Assembly (NCBI GenBank): GCA_002729695.1
Contig: PBYQ01000036.1
Location: 1 to 64,000, forward strand
Origin: Citromicrobium sp.
GTDB lineage: Bacteria; Pseudomonadota; Alphaproteobacteria; Sphingomonadales; Sphingomonadaceae
Direction of reading: 5' to 3'
Length of the DNA: 64,000 nt
This document shows, in pieces, positions 24,585-33,091 of the stretch. Each line of letters opens with the position of its first letter. Position 1 is the stretch's first letter. The notes below the pieces were generated by a model, which did no database searches, was not told the origin of the DNA, and saw nothing but the letters and a program-made list of their open reading frames with translations. Both the position numbers and the translations under genes were made by a program.

Positions 24585-26358
24585 TCCGCGAACGGCGCAA
24601 GCCGGACAATTCGAAACGCGCAGCGCGCTGCCCCATATCCTGCGGATGTGGGGTCTCCTCGCGCTGATGATCCTGCTGGTGTCCGCATCGCGGATCCTCG
24701 AATGGCGTTTCCCCGATCCCGACGACATCATGCGGCTGGTCGAGGTGCGCGATCTGCTCGGCGGGCAGGGCTGGTTCGATCCCGATCAGTACCGGATCGA
24801 TCCCTTGCGCGAAGTGCCGATGCACTGGTCGCGGCTGGTCGACCTGCCGCTGGCACTCGTGATCGGCGGGATGACCCCGCTGATCGGGCAGGCTGCTGCC
24901 GAAGCCTTCGCACTGATCGCGGTACCGCTGCTGACGCTGCTGGTCGCGATGAGCTTTACCGGGCTTGCCGCGGTGCGGCTGCTGGGGCGCGAGAACGGCG
25001 GTTGGGCGGTGCTGGTCGCGGGGATGCTGCCGCTGCTGATGCACCAGTTCCAGCCCTTGAGGATCGATCACCACGGCTGGCAGATCGCCTGCTTCGCCGC
25101 CGCGTTCTGGGGTCTCGTCGAGGGTGGGCGTCGACGCGCGCCGATCGTCGCCGGGCTGGCGATGGCGTGGGGGATGATGATTTCGATCGAAATGCTCCCG
25201 CTGGCGGGACTGGTCGCGGCGATTTTTGCGCTGCGCTGGCTGCGCGACACGCACGCGCGCATCGCGCTGACAGACTATATGCAGGCGCTCGCGGGTGGGC
25301 TGATCGTACTATATCTCGCAACGCGCGGCTGGCCGGTCGCGTCCGCCTTCTGCGACGTCATCACGCCGGCGCATCTCGGCTTCTTCCTTGTCACCGCGCT
25401 CGGGGTGACGAGCCTGCGCTACGCGCGACCGCTTCCCACTGTTGAAATGATCGGCGCGTTCGCCGCCATCGGTGCCGGCGGGATCGCGATGTTCGGCTTT
25501 GCCTCGCCCGGATGCATCGGCACGCCCTTCGGTGCGCTCGACCCGGTGGTGCGCGACTTCTGGTACGTCAACGTGAGCGAAGGCCGCCCCGTGTGGGAGC
25601 AGGACATCGCCATCCTGATCCCCTTTGCGCAGATCGTCTTCGCGTTCATCGTTACGATCCTGCTGTGGGCGCGCGCACCGCGCGAGGCCCGCGGACCGTT
25701 GATGGAGACCCTGCTGCTGTTCGCGGGCACTCTGGCGCTGGGCATGCTCGTGGCGCGCTCGCTCGCCTTCGCCTCGCTGCTCGCGACGGTACCCTTCGCC
25801 TGGCTGCTCGGCCTCGCGCTCCAGCGTCTGCGGACCAGCGGCAGGGCGCTGACGAAGGCGGTGGTCGCCATAGCGACGCTGCTGATCATGCTGCCAACCG
25901 CGCCGGTTGCCGTGGCGAAGAGCCTCGCCCCCGAACCTGCCAACAGGCCCGAACGGGGTGGAATCGCGAAAAGTTCCTGCGATCTGGAGGCGAGCGCGCG
26001 CCGGATCGGCGGGCTACCGCGTGGCACGGTGTTCGCTCCGCTCGATATCGGGCCGAGCATACTGCTCGAGACCCGGCACGACGTCATCGCGACCGGGCAT
26101 CACCGCGCCAGCATGGCCATGCGCGATGTCATCGCGGCTTTCGTTTCCCAGGAGGACGTTTCGCACCGGATCGTCGATGCCTATGGCGCGGACTACCTCG
26201 TGCTGTGTACCGACCTTGTCGAACCGTCGATCTATGCCGATCGCGGCGGCAGGCGCAGTCTGGCGGCGCAGCTGATTGCAGGCGATGCGCCCGACTGGCT
26301 CGAGCCGGTCGCTATCGGGGGCCCGCAGACGTTCCGCGTGTGGAAGGTGCGTGACTAG
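24571..26358 (+). CDS. GT-C-like membrane glycosyltransferase (STT3/PglB-reminiscent)
   Basis: A 595-residue polytopic membrane protein (about 11 hydrophobic helices) with a soluble C-terminal domain of about 150 residues. After the first helix the periplasmic loop reads FPDPDDIMRLVEVRDLL, then DPYRIDPLREVPMHWSRLVDLP in gapped form: an acidic DD pair followed by HWSRLxD. This resembles the first loop of GT-C enzymes of the STT3/PglB oligosaccharyltransferase class (DxD-type motif, then HWPPLxD). A second loop has LRIDHHGWQIA. The GTG start at 24571 overlaps gtrA. GT-C membership is an inference from topology and these motifs; donor and acceptor are unknown. Confidence 0.7.
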   Translation: MPLADPRTAQAGQFETRSALPHILRMWGLLALMILLVSASRILEWRFPDPDDIMRLVEVRDLLGGQGWFDPDQYRIDPLREVPMHWSRLVDLPLALVIGGMTPLIGQAAAEAFALIAVPLLTLLVAMSFTGLAAVRLLGRENGGWAVLVAGMLPLLMHQFQPLRIDHHGWQIACFAAAFWGLVEGGRRRAPIVAGLAMAWGMMISIEMLPLAGLVAAIFALRWLRDTHARIALTDYMQALAGGLIVLYLATRGWPVASAFCDVITPAHLGFFLVTALGVTSLRYARPLPTVEMIGAFAAIGAGGIAMFGFASPGCIGTPFGALDPVVRDFWYVNVSEGRPVWEQDIAILIPFAQIVFAFIVTILLWARAPREARGPLMETLLLFAGTLALGMLVARSLAFASLLATVPFAWLLGLALQRLRTSGRALTKAVVAIATLLIMLPTAPVAVAKSLAPEPANRPERGGIAKSSCDLEASARRIGGLPRGTVFAPLDIGPSILLETRHDVIATGHHRASMAMRDVIAAFVSQEDVSHRIVDAYGADYLVLCTDLVEPSIYADRGGRRSLAAQLIAGDAPDWLEPVAIGGPQTFRVWKVRD

Positions 26359-26849
26359 GCCGGCTTGAAATCGAGCGCGACGCCGTTGATGCAGTGGCGC
26401 TTGCCCGTCGGTTTCGGGCCATCGTTGAAAATATGTCCCAAGTGCCCGCCGCAGCGCGCGCAATGCACCTCGGTACGCGGGTAGCCGAGCTTGAAGTCGC
26501 GCGAAGTGCCGACTGCGCTGTTGCGGATCGGCTCCCAGAAACTGGGCCAGCCCGTGCCGCTGTCGTACTTGGCCTTCGATGAATAGACGGGATTGGCGCA
26601 GCCCGCGCAGGCGAAAGTGCCTGCGCGCTTTTCCTTGTTCAGCGGCGAAGAATACGCGCGCTCGGTCGCTTCCTTGCGCAGCACGTTGAATTCGGCGTCG
26701 GTCAGTCGCTTGCGCCACTCCGCTTCGGTGCGCGTGACGGGAAAGCTCTTCGCCTCGGCACTGCGTCCGCAGGCGACCAGCGCAAGACTGGCGACACCGC
26801 TGCCCATCAGGGCGAGCGCGAAGCGGCGATTGGCGGTCGGTCGGGTCAT
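26355..26849 (-). CDS. msrB: Peptide methionine-R-sulfoxide reductase MsrB, exported
   Basis: Reduces the R-form of methionine sulfoxide. The 164 residues include a twin-arginine-like leader (NRRFALALMGSG) with a lipobox LVAC, then the MsrB domain: two zinc CxxC pairs (CAGC, CARC), SGTGWPSFW, GGHLGHIFNDGP and the catalytic Cys in RHCINGVALDF. It is probably exported, matching the exported MsrA at 9.5 kb. ATG at 26849 has AGAGG eight bases upstream; an extension to 26876 is unlikely. Its end overlaps the convergent GT-C gene by four bases. Confidence 0.94.
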   Translation of the reverse strand: MTRPTANRRFALALMGSGVASLALVACGRSAEAKSFPVTRTEAEWRKRLTDAEFNVLRKEATERAYSSPLNKEKRAGTFACAGCANPVYSSKAKYDSGTGWPSFWEPIRNSAVGTSRDFKLGYPRTEVHCARCGGHLGHIFNDGPKPTGKRHCINGVALDFKPA

Positions 26850-26930
26850 GGCTTCATCCTCTCGCATGGCTTCCATGTCGGGAAGCTGAAGAAGATACGC
26901 AGCAAGGGGCCCTTTGGATGCACCGAGCCG

Positions 26931-28289
26931 CTAGAACCGGGTGACTTCTACCTCCAGCTTGCGGAAGCCCTCGACGAAGTTGGCGCGCACGCGCTGGACA
27001 TCGCCTGCGACATGCACGCGCAGGCGGCGCTTGTGCATCTCTTCCATCAGCACACGTAATTGCAGTTCGGCGAGCCGGGCACCCACGCAGCGGTGGATGC
27101 CATATCCGAAGGCGATGTGACGCCGCGCATTTTCGCGCCGGATGTCGAGCCTTTCGGCGTTTTCGAACACGCTTTCGTCGCGGTTGGCCGAATTGTACCA
27201 CAGGATCACCTTGTCACCTGCGGCGATCTGTTGCCCGAACAGTTCGGTATCTTCCACGCAGGTGCGGCGCATGTGCTTGAGCGGGGTCTGGTAGCGGATG
27301 CATTCCTGTACCGCGTTGGGGATCAGGCTCGCGTCTTCCTCGAAAGCTTTGCGCTGGTCGGGGAACTTGTCGAGCGCATGGACGATCCCGCTCATGGTGT
27401 TGCGCGTGGTATCGTTGCCGCCGACGATCAGCAGCACCAGATTGCCCATGAATTCCTGCGGGTCCATCTGGTTCATCGCGGGCGAGTGAATCATCCGGCT
27501 GATCAGGTCGGGCGCTTCGCCCTTCTTCGCGCGCTCCGCCCACAGCAGCTGGAAATAGGCCGCCATTTCATACAGCATTCCGCGCCGCGTTTCGTCGAGG
27601 CCGCGCGCGGTCGCAAGCTCGGTATCGCCCGCCCAGTCGGACCAGTGGGTCAGCAGGTCGCGGTCTTCCCAGGGAAAATCGAACAGGATCGCCAGCATGC
27701 CGGTGGTCAGCGGGATGGAGACCGTATTGACCCAGTCGAACACTTCGCCGCGCGGCAGCGCATCGAGTGTTTCGCCGGTCCGCTGGCGGATATCGCCTTC
27801 CAGCCGGGTCATTTCCGCCGGGGTGAAAGCAGGCGCCACGGTCTTGCGCTGGCCGGTATGCTTGGGCCGGTCCATCGCGATGAACATCGGCAGTTCCAGC
27901 CGCTGTTCGGCAGGCACGTCCTCGAGCCGGTTGAGGATGGTGATGCCGCCGTGTTCCCAGCTGGAGGAGAAGATCTCGGGCAGGGATTCGGTGTGCTGGA
28001 TCGCCTTGTGACCGACCACCGACCAATAGGGGCCGTAGGGGCTGTCGGGGATGTAGTGCAGCGGCCCTGCCGCGCGCATCTCCTTGAAGATCGGCTCCCA
28101 AGTGTTTTCGAAATAGATGTCGCTGCGGCTGGTGTCCCACTTGTGCGAGTGGGTGGGTCGGGTGTCCGGGTTGGCAGCGTAGTAGGCTTCAAGCGCGTCG
28201 TGCGCGCTGGGCGAGCGGGTCCACGGGACCTTGCCGTCCGCATCGCGGCGGGGCGGAGGGGCGTCGTAAGATCGTGCGGCGCTGGCCAT
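26931..28289 (-). CDS. Cytochrome P450, CYP153-like alkane hydroxylase
   Basis: A 452-residue soluble bacterial class I P450. The I-helix reads LIVGGNDTTRN, the K-helix ECIRYQTPLKHMRR, and the haem-binding loop FGYGIHRCVGARLAELQLR near residue 400. The wording FIAMDRPKHTGQRKTV, GEVFDWVNTVSIPLTT, LFDFPWEDR and WYNSANRDE is that of CYP153 enzymes, which hydroxylate medium-chain alkanes at the terminal carbon using ferredoxin and ferredoxin reductase. A matching reductase is encoded at 31846-33075, but no ferredoxin gene is in the window. Actual substrate is inferred from family only. Confidence 0.88.
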   Translation of the reverse strand: MASAARSYDAPPPRRDADGKVPWTRSPSAHDALEAYYAANPDTRPTHSHKWDTSRSDIYFENTWEPIFKEMRAAGPLHYIPDSPYGPYWSVVGHKAIQHTESLPEIFSSSWEHGGITILNRLEDVPAEQRLELPMFIAMDRPKHTGQRKTVAPAFTPAEMTRLEGDIRQRTGETLDALPRGEVFDWVNTVSIPLTTGMLAILFDFPWEDRDLLTHWSDWAGDTELATARGLDETRRGMLYEMAAYFQLLWAERAKKGEAPDLISRMIHSPAMNQMDPQEFMGNLVLLIVGGNDTTRNTMSGIVHALDKFPDQRKAFEEDASLIPNAVQECIRYQTPLKHMRRTCVEDTELFGQQIAAGDKVILWYNSANRDESVFENAERLDIRRENARRHIAFGYGIHRCVGARLAELQLRVLMEEMHKRRLRVHVAGDVQRVRANFVEGFRKLEVEVTRF

Positions 28290-28385
28290 GGCTAAACTCT
28301 CTCTGCTCCGGGCGCACGCTCACGGTACAGCTCCGGCGTGGTCCATCCTGAACGACCCTAACGGCAAGTCAATAAAGGTTCGTTA

Positions 28386-29618
28386 TCAGGACCGAAGTGA
28401 AGCGGCGTTCAGCAAGGCAAGCAGACCCTTGCGCTTGGTCGCCGTGTCGCGCCCTGCGCCGCCCGATTTCAGCACCGTGCGGCGGAACAGGTTCGCCCCC
28501 ACCTTCACGAAGATCGCGACCCACAGGATCTGCCAGACGATGGCCACGAGGTGCCACCACAGCACGCCTTCCTTCGCCGCGCGCGCCAGCATCATGTACG
28601 GGCTCGACAGCGGGAAGATCGCCGCGCCGATCTCGATCGCGGAGCCGGGCTGGCCGACCGCGAAATTGGCGAGGAAGAAGATCAGCAGCTGCAAAATAGT
28701 GGCAGGCAGGGAAATGGTCTGCACGTCGCGCACGGTCGGGGCCATCGATCCAACGGTGAGGAAGATCGACCCGATCAGCAGGTACGCCATCGCGAAATAG
28801 ATCACGAACAGCGTGAAGAACAGCGGCCAGCCCACCGCGGGCGCGGGGATCGGTGGTAGGGCGCTTGCGCCGAGGAACAGGATCACGCCCGCAACTCCGC
28901 CCCACACGGCCAGTCCCAGGATGCTGACGCCGAGCATGGCGAACAGCTTGCCCACGAATACCGCGTCCATCGGGATCGCGGCGGCGAGAATCTCGATGAT
29001 CTTGTTGCCCTTCTCCTCGACGAGGTTGGACAGGACCATCCCTGCGAGCAGCATGGTGAGCATGAACAGCAGCACGATCCCGCCGCGCGCCGTGCCGTCC
29101 TGCGCAGCGCGTTCGCTGATAACGCTGGTTTCGGTCGTATTGGTGGTCAGCCGGGCCTGCGGGACGGGCGTGCCGCGTGCCGCGCCCACGATCATCGCGA
29201 CCTCGCCCTGCCTGCGCTCGATCGCTCTCTCGGGCCCGCTCAGCAGCGGATCGGCGAGCGATCCGGTCAGCACGACCGAAAGGTTGTAGTCCTTGTCGTC
29301 GAGCAGCGCTGCCGGATCGGCGCCTGCCGACGGGTCGATCTGTTTGACCTCGGGCAGGTCGATCAAGGGTCGCAGCTGCGCGGCTGCCTCGGCCACCGCC
29401 GCGTTCTGTGCTGCCGGAAGAGCGACGCCGATCTGAGGTTCGTCGATACTCTCCGCCGCGGTCGCGCCGACCAGGCCGCCGCCCGCCGAAATGGCAAGGA
29501 AGAACAGCGGGCCGACCAGGAACAGCAGGAAGACCTTGCTGAACACGATGGCGGTGAAGTCGCGCCGCGCGATCACCCACGCGGCTTGCCACAGCGAGAG
29601 GCGGGCCGAATTGCTCAT
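28386..29618 (-). CDS. ABC transporter permease (NatB/ABC-2 type)
   Basis: A 410-residue inner-membrane permease. One helix near the N-terminus (about 25-48) is followed by a long extracytoplasmic domain (about 50-170) and then five or six helices, the ABC-2 type 3 layout. NLVEEKGNKIIEILAAAIPMDAVFVGKL is the conserved coupling region of NatB-like exporters. Its start overlaps the stop of the ATPase gene by four bases, so the two form an exporter. Substrate is unknown; sodium efflux is known for Bacillus NatAB but cannot be assumed here. Confidence 0.88.
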   Translation of the reverse strand: MSNSARLSLWQAAWVIARRDFTAIVFSKVFLLFLVGPLFFLAISAGGGLVGATAAESIDEPQIGVALPAAQNAAVAEAAAQLRPLIDLPEVKQIDPSAGADPAALLDDKDYNLSVVLTGSLADPLLSGPERAIERRQGEVAMIVGAARGTPVPQARLTTNTTETSVISERAAQDGTARGGIVLLFMLTMLLAGMVLSNLVEEKGNKIIEILAAAIPMDAVFVGKLFAMLGVSILGLAVWGGVAGVILFLGASALPPIPAPAVGWPLFFTLFVIYFAMAYLLIGSIFLTVGSMAPTVRDVQTISLPATILQLLIFFLANFAVGQPGSAIEIGAAIFPLSSPYMMLARAAKEGVLWWHLVAIVWQILWVAIFVKVGANLFRRTVLKSGGAGRDTATKRKGLLALLNAASLRS

Positions 29619-30619
29619 GCCGGTATCTCCTGTGCGGTCTCGTCGGCCTGCATGGCCTTGGCTGCCGCCTCACCCGCAATCGTGACGAAGGCGTCGTGCA
29701 GCCCGGCGCGCTCGATCGAGAGCGAGCGGATGCCTGCATTGCCTTCGATCAGGCTGCGCAGCAGCGGCTCGATCCCGCTTTCGGGCAGCTCGAACACCCA
29801 TGCGGCCCCATCGCGGCGGGCCGTATCGGGGAGGGCGGAGCGCCAGGGACCGTCCTCGTTCTGCGTTTCCAGCCGCACCTGCGGCGGCAGACGGTCGCGC
29901 GCGACCTCGACCGACCCGGCATAGGGCACCTTGCCCCCCGCGATGATCGCGACATCGCTGCACAGGCGTTCGGCGTGGTGGATCACGTGGGTCGAGAAGA
30001 TCACCGTCGTGCCGTCTTCCGCCAGCTGGCGGATCAGCCCTTCGAGCTTGCCCTGGTTGATTGCGTCGAGCCCGGAGAACGGCTCGTCCAGAATCACCAG
30101 CTCGGGCCGATGCACCAGCGTGCCGAGCAGCTGCACGGTCTGCGCCATGCCCTTGGAGAGTTCCTTGATCTTTTTGTCGACTGCGTGGCCGAGGCCGTAT
30201 TCTTCCATCAATTCGATACCACGGCGACGACCCTCGAGGCGCGGGAGGCCGCGCAAGCTTCCCATGAAGGCGATTGCGTCGGGGGCTTTCATCGCCGGGT
30301 AGAGCCCGCGTTCCTCGGGCAGGTAGCCGATCCGCCGCGCGATTCGCTGCGGGCGATCTTCGCCGAAGATGCGCCGCACGCCCTCGTCCGGGTCGATAAT
30401 GCCGAGGATCATCCGCAGTGTGGTCGTCTTGCCCGCACCATTGGGGCCGAGGATGCCGTAGATCGCGCCGCGCGGCACGGTCAGGTCCACGCCGTTCACC
30501 GCCAGCGTGCCGCCGAAGCGTTTGACCAGACCGCGTGCCTCGATTGCGTAATCGGTTGATCCTGCGGGGCTGTTGCCCGATTTGTCGCCATGCGACGCTT
30601 GGTCTAGCACATCGTCCAT
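29615..30619 (-). CDS. ABC transporter ATP-binding protein (NatA-like)
   Basis: A 334-residue ATPase. Walker A GPNGAGKTT, Q-loop region GYLPEERGLYP, signature LSKGMAQ (Met and Ala variant of LSGGQ), Walker B LVILDEPFSGLD and the switch His in STHVIHH are all present, followed by a C-terminal extension of about 100 residues typical of NatA/YhaQ-type subunits. The ATG at 30619 gives the natural N-terminus; the upstream open frame is antisense to queG. It is divergent from queG with only 40 bp between starts. Confidence 0.92.
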   Translation of the reverse strand: MDDVLDQASHGDKSGNSPAGSTDYAIEARGLVKRFGGTLAVNGVDLTVPRGAIYGILGPNGAGKTTTLRMILGIIDPDEGVRRIFGEDRPQRIARRIGYLPEERGLYPAMKAPDAIAFMGSLRGLPRLEGRRRGIELMEEYGLGHAVDKKIKELSKGMAQTVQLLGTLVHRPELVILDEPFSGLDAINQGKLEGLIRQLAEDGTTVIFSTHVIHHAERLCSDVAIIAGGKVPYAGSVEVARDRLPPQVRLETQNEDGPWRSALPDTARRDGAAWVFELPESGIEPLLRSLIEGNAGIRSLSIERAGLHDAFVTIAGEAAAKAMQADETAQEIPA

Positions 30620-30659
30620 CACCCAGCAGCGTGCCGTGCCGCGCGCCCCGGAGCAAGCC

Positions 30660-31757
30660 TTGTCCACCCCCGACCGCGCCGAAATCGACGGATTGCAAAG
30701 CGACCTCGTCGAACGCGCGCGCGAGCTCGGCTTCGCCAGCGTCGGCTTTGCCGATGCGCACGACGATCCTCTCATGGCCGAACGGCTCGGCGCGTGGCTG
30801 GAGGCTGGGCACCACGGCACGATGGGGTGGATGGAGCGCGAGCCTGCGGTGCGATCCGGCCCGCAAAGCATGTGGCCCGACGCGCGCAGCGTGATCGCGC
30901 TGGGGATGAACTACGCTCCTGCAACAGATCCGCTGGAAGAGGCCGAGCCGAGGGATCACGCGCGCATCTCCGCCTATGCGCGGGGTCAGGATTACCACGT
31001 CGTGCTCAAGAAGGCGCTGAAGGCGCTGGCCCGCTGGATGGTCGCCGAAGCGGAGAAGCGCGGGCTGGGCGAGGCGCGTTTGAAGCTGTTCGTCGACACC
31101 GCGCCGGTGATGGAAAGGCCGCTGGCGCAGCGCGCGGGGTTGGGCTGGCAGGGCAAGCATACCAACCTCGTCAGCATGGAACATGGCAGCTGGCTGTTCC
31201 TCGGCGCGATGTACACCACGCTGCCCTTCGTGCCCGACGGCCCGCACGAAGACCGCTGCGGATCGTGCCGCGCATGCCAGGATGCGTGCCCGACGCAGGC
31301 GTTTCCGCACGCCTACCGGCTCGATGCGCGGCGCTGCATTTCCTACCTCACGATCGAGCATGACGGGCCCATCCCGCACGAATTTCGCGAGGCGATGGGC
31401 AACCGCATCTATGGCTGCGACGATTGCCTGGCGGTGTGCCCGTGGAACAAGTTTGCCAAAAGCGCCGCCGCCAATGCCGCTTTCCTGCCGCGTGCCGAGC
31501 TGGCGCGGCCGAGGCTCGCCGACCTGCTCCGCCTCGACGACGTCGGATTTCGCGCGCTGTTCAGCAAGTCGCCGATCAAGCGCATCGGGCGCGATCGCTT
31601 CTTGCGCAATTGCCTGATCGCGGCGGGCAATAGCGGCGAGGCCGCGCTGCTCGAACAGGTCGAGCCGTTGCGGGGCGATCCCGATCCGGTGGTGGCGGAG
31701 GCGGCGGAGTGGGCGGCCCGCAGACTGGTTCCATCCTCACAAGTCCGCTCATCCTGA
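30660..31757 (+). CDS. queG: Epoxyqueuosine reductase
   Basis: Converts epoxyqueuosine to queuosine in the tRNA wobble base, the last step of queuosine synthesis; cobalamin-dependent iron-sulfur enzyme. The 365 residues show the DUF1730 N-terminal part, the catalytic-region VDTAPVMERPLAQRAGLGWQGKHTNLV, and two 4Fe-4S clusters (CGSCRACQDACPT and CDDCLAVCPW), then HEAT-like helices. The TTG at 30660 is chosen because GGAG lies seven bases before it and residue numbering fits homologues; the frame is open to 30573. The stop codon lies inside an inverted-repeat element. Confidence 0.94.
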   Translation: MSTPDRAEIDGLQSDLVERARELGFASVGFADAHDDPLMAERLGAWLEAGHHGTMGWMEREPAVRSGPQSMWPDARSVIALGMNYAPATDPLEEAEPRDHARISAYARGQDYHVVLKKALKALARWMVAEAEKRGLGEARLKLFVDTAPVMERPLAQRAGLGWQGKHTNLVSMEHGSWLFLGAMYTTLPFVPDGPHEDRCGSCRACQDACPTQAFPHAYRLDARRCISYLTIEHDGPIPHEFREAMGNRIYGCDDCLAVCPWNKFAKSAAANAAFLPRAELARPRLADLLRLDDVGFRALFSKSPIKRIGRDRFLRNCLIAAGNSGEAALLEQVEPLRGDPDPVVAEAAEWAARRLVPSSQVRSS

Positions 31758-31829
31758 GCTTGTCGAAGGATCGCCTTCCCCTTCTTCAGACTGCGCAGAA
31801 AAAGGACGGCCCTTCGACAGGCTCAGGGC
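31753..31829. repeat. Dispersed-type inverted repeat
   Basis: CCTGAGCTTGTCGAAGGA (31753-31770) is followed 38 bp later by GCCCTTCGACAGGCTCAGG (31810-31828), its near-perfect reverse complement. Repeats with this core (CTTCGACAAGCTCAGG) are, from general knowledge, common between genes in sphingomonads and some other proteobacteria. Here it separates the convergent queG and reductase genes and could end both transcripts. Confidence 0.7.
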
Positions 31830-31845
31830 GAACGGGAATGAGGAA

Positions 31846-33075
31846 TCAGAGCAAGCTTTTCAGCGCAACCTCGGGGTCGGCCAGCGCATCCACGTCCGGC
31901 ACGCAGCGCGCCTCGATCAGGCGCCGCCCTTGCGCATAGTCGCGCGTCGCATTGACGCAGTCGAGCGCCGCAACGCGGCCTTCGCGCAGGTAGACTACCG
32001 AGAAACTCCGGCTGTCCGGGTCGCCGCGCACGACGCAATCGTCGTCCTCGCTCGAAAAGCCGACCGTCTGCAGGCGGAGGTCGTACTGGTTGGACCAGAA
32101 CCACGGGACGGTGTTGTACCGCTCGCGCTCGCCGGTCAGATGCCGGGCGACCGTATTGGCCATGTCGGTGGCGTTCTGGACCGATTCGAGGCGGATGACC
32201 CGGTTGTCCGCATAGGGGTTGGAATGCGCCGCGCAGTCGCCGATCGCGTAGGTATCGTCGAGGCTGGTGCGGCAGAAATCGTCCACGTCGACGCCATTGG
32301 TACCCGCCGCGCCCGCTGCCAGCAGCGGTCCGACCGCGGGGACGATCCCGATGCCGACGATCACCAGATCGGCCTCTACCTCGCTGCCGTCGGCCAGCGA
32401 AATGGCGCGCACCTGGCCGTTATCGTCGCCGACCAGCGCCTCGACCGTGTGATCGAGCATCAGTTCGACGCCCTGCCGGCGATGTTCGGCCTCGTAGAAC
32501 GACGAAAGCTCGGGCCCCGCGACGCGATTGAGCACGCGGTCCATCCGTTCGATCACGGTCACCGGCAAGCCCATCTTGCGAAACACTGCCGCTGCTTCCA
32601 GCCCGATATAACCGCCGCCGATCACCGCCACGCGCTTCACGCCGCCGTCGATTTGCGCCCGGATGCGGTCGGCATCGCCGCGTGTCCGGATCGAATGGAC
32701 TCCGTTCAGGTCCGCACCCGAGCACGGCAGCCTGCGCGGGTCGCCGCCCGCAGCCCAGACCAGCGAGTGATAGTCGAGCCGCGTGCCGTCGCCCAGCTCG
32801 ACGCTGCGCGCCTGCGGGTCGATCGCGACGACGGCACTGCCGGTACGCAGCTCGATATCGCGATCGCTCCAGAAACTTTCCGGGCGGATCAGGATCTTCT
32901 CGAAGGGCTTGTCGCCCGCGAGATAGTCCTTCGAAAGCGGCGGACGCTCGTAGGGCGGGAACGCCTCGCGCGTGACCATCGTCACGCGGCCTTCGAACCC
33001 GCGCTGCCGCAGCGCCAGCGCCGCCTGCGCGCCGCCGTGCCCGCCACCCACGATCAGGACATCGGCAAAGCTCAT
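31846..33075 (-). CDS. Ferredoxin reductase, P450/rhodocoxin-reductase type
   Basis: A 409-residue FAD flavoprotein that passes electrons from NAD(P)H to a [2Fe-2S] ferredoxin. The FAD-binding start is VLIVGGGHGGAQAALALRQRG; the NAD site is VAVIGGGYIGLEAAAV; the second FAD contact is YAIGDCAAH; and ERPPLSKDYLAG and PWFWSNQYDLRLQTVG are typical of putidaredoxin- or rhodocoxin-type reductases. These serve class I P450s, so the CYP153-like enzyme 4 kb away is a likely final acceptor, although the ferredoxin is elsewhere. It follows the glutamate dehydrogenase gene by 16 bp and may be co-transcribed with it. Confidence 0.92.
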   Translation of the reverse strand: MSFADVLIVGGGHGGAQAALALRQRGFEGRVTMVTREAFPPYERPPLSKDYLAGDKPFEKILIRPESFWSDRDIELRTGSAVVAIDPQARSVELGDGTRLDYHSLVWAAGGDPRRLPCSGADLNGVHSIRTRGDADRIRAQIDGGVKRVAVIGGGYIGLEAAAVFRKMGLPVTVIERMDRVLNRVAGPELSSFYEAEHRRQGVELMLDHTVEALVGDDNGQVRAISLADGSEVEADLVIVGIGIVPAVGPLLAAGAAGTNGVDVDDFCRTSLDDTYAIGDCAAHSNPYADNRVIRLESVQNATDMANTVARHLTGERERYNTVPWFWSNQYDLRLQTVGFSSEDDDCVVRGDPDSRSFSVVYLREGRVAALDCVNATRDYAQGRRLIEARCVPDVDALADPEVALKSLL

Positions 33076-33091
33076 CCGGCGATCACCCCTT

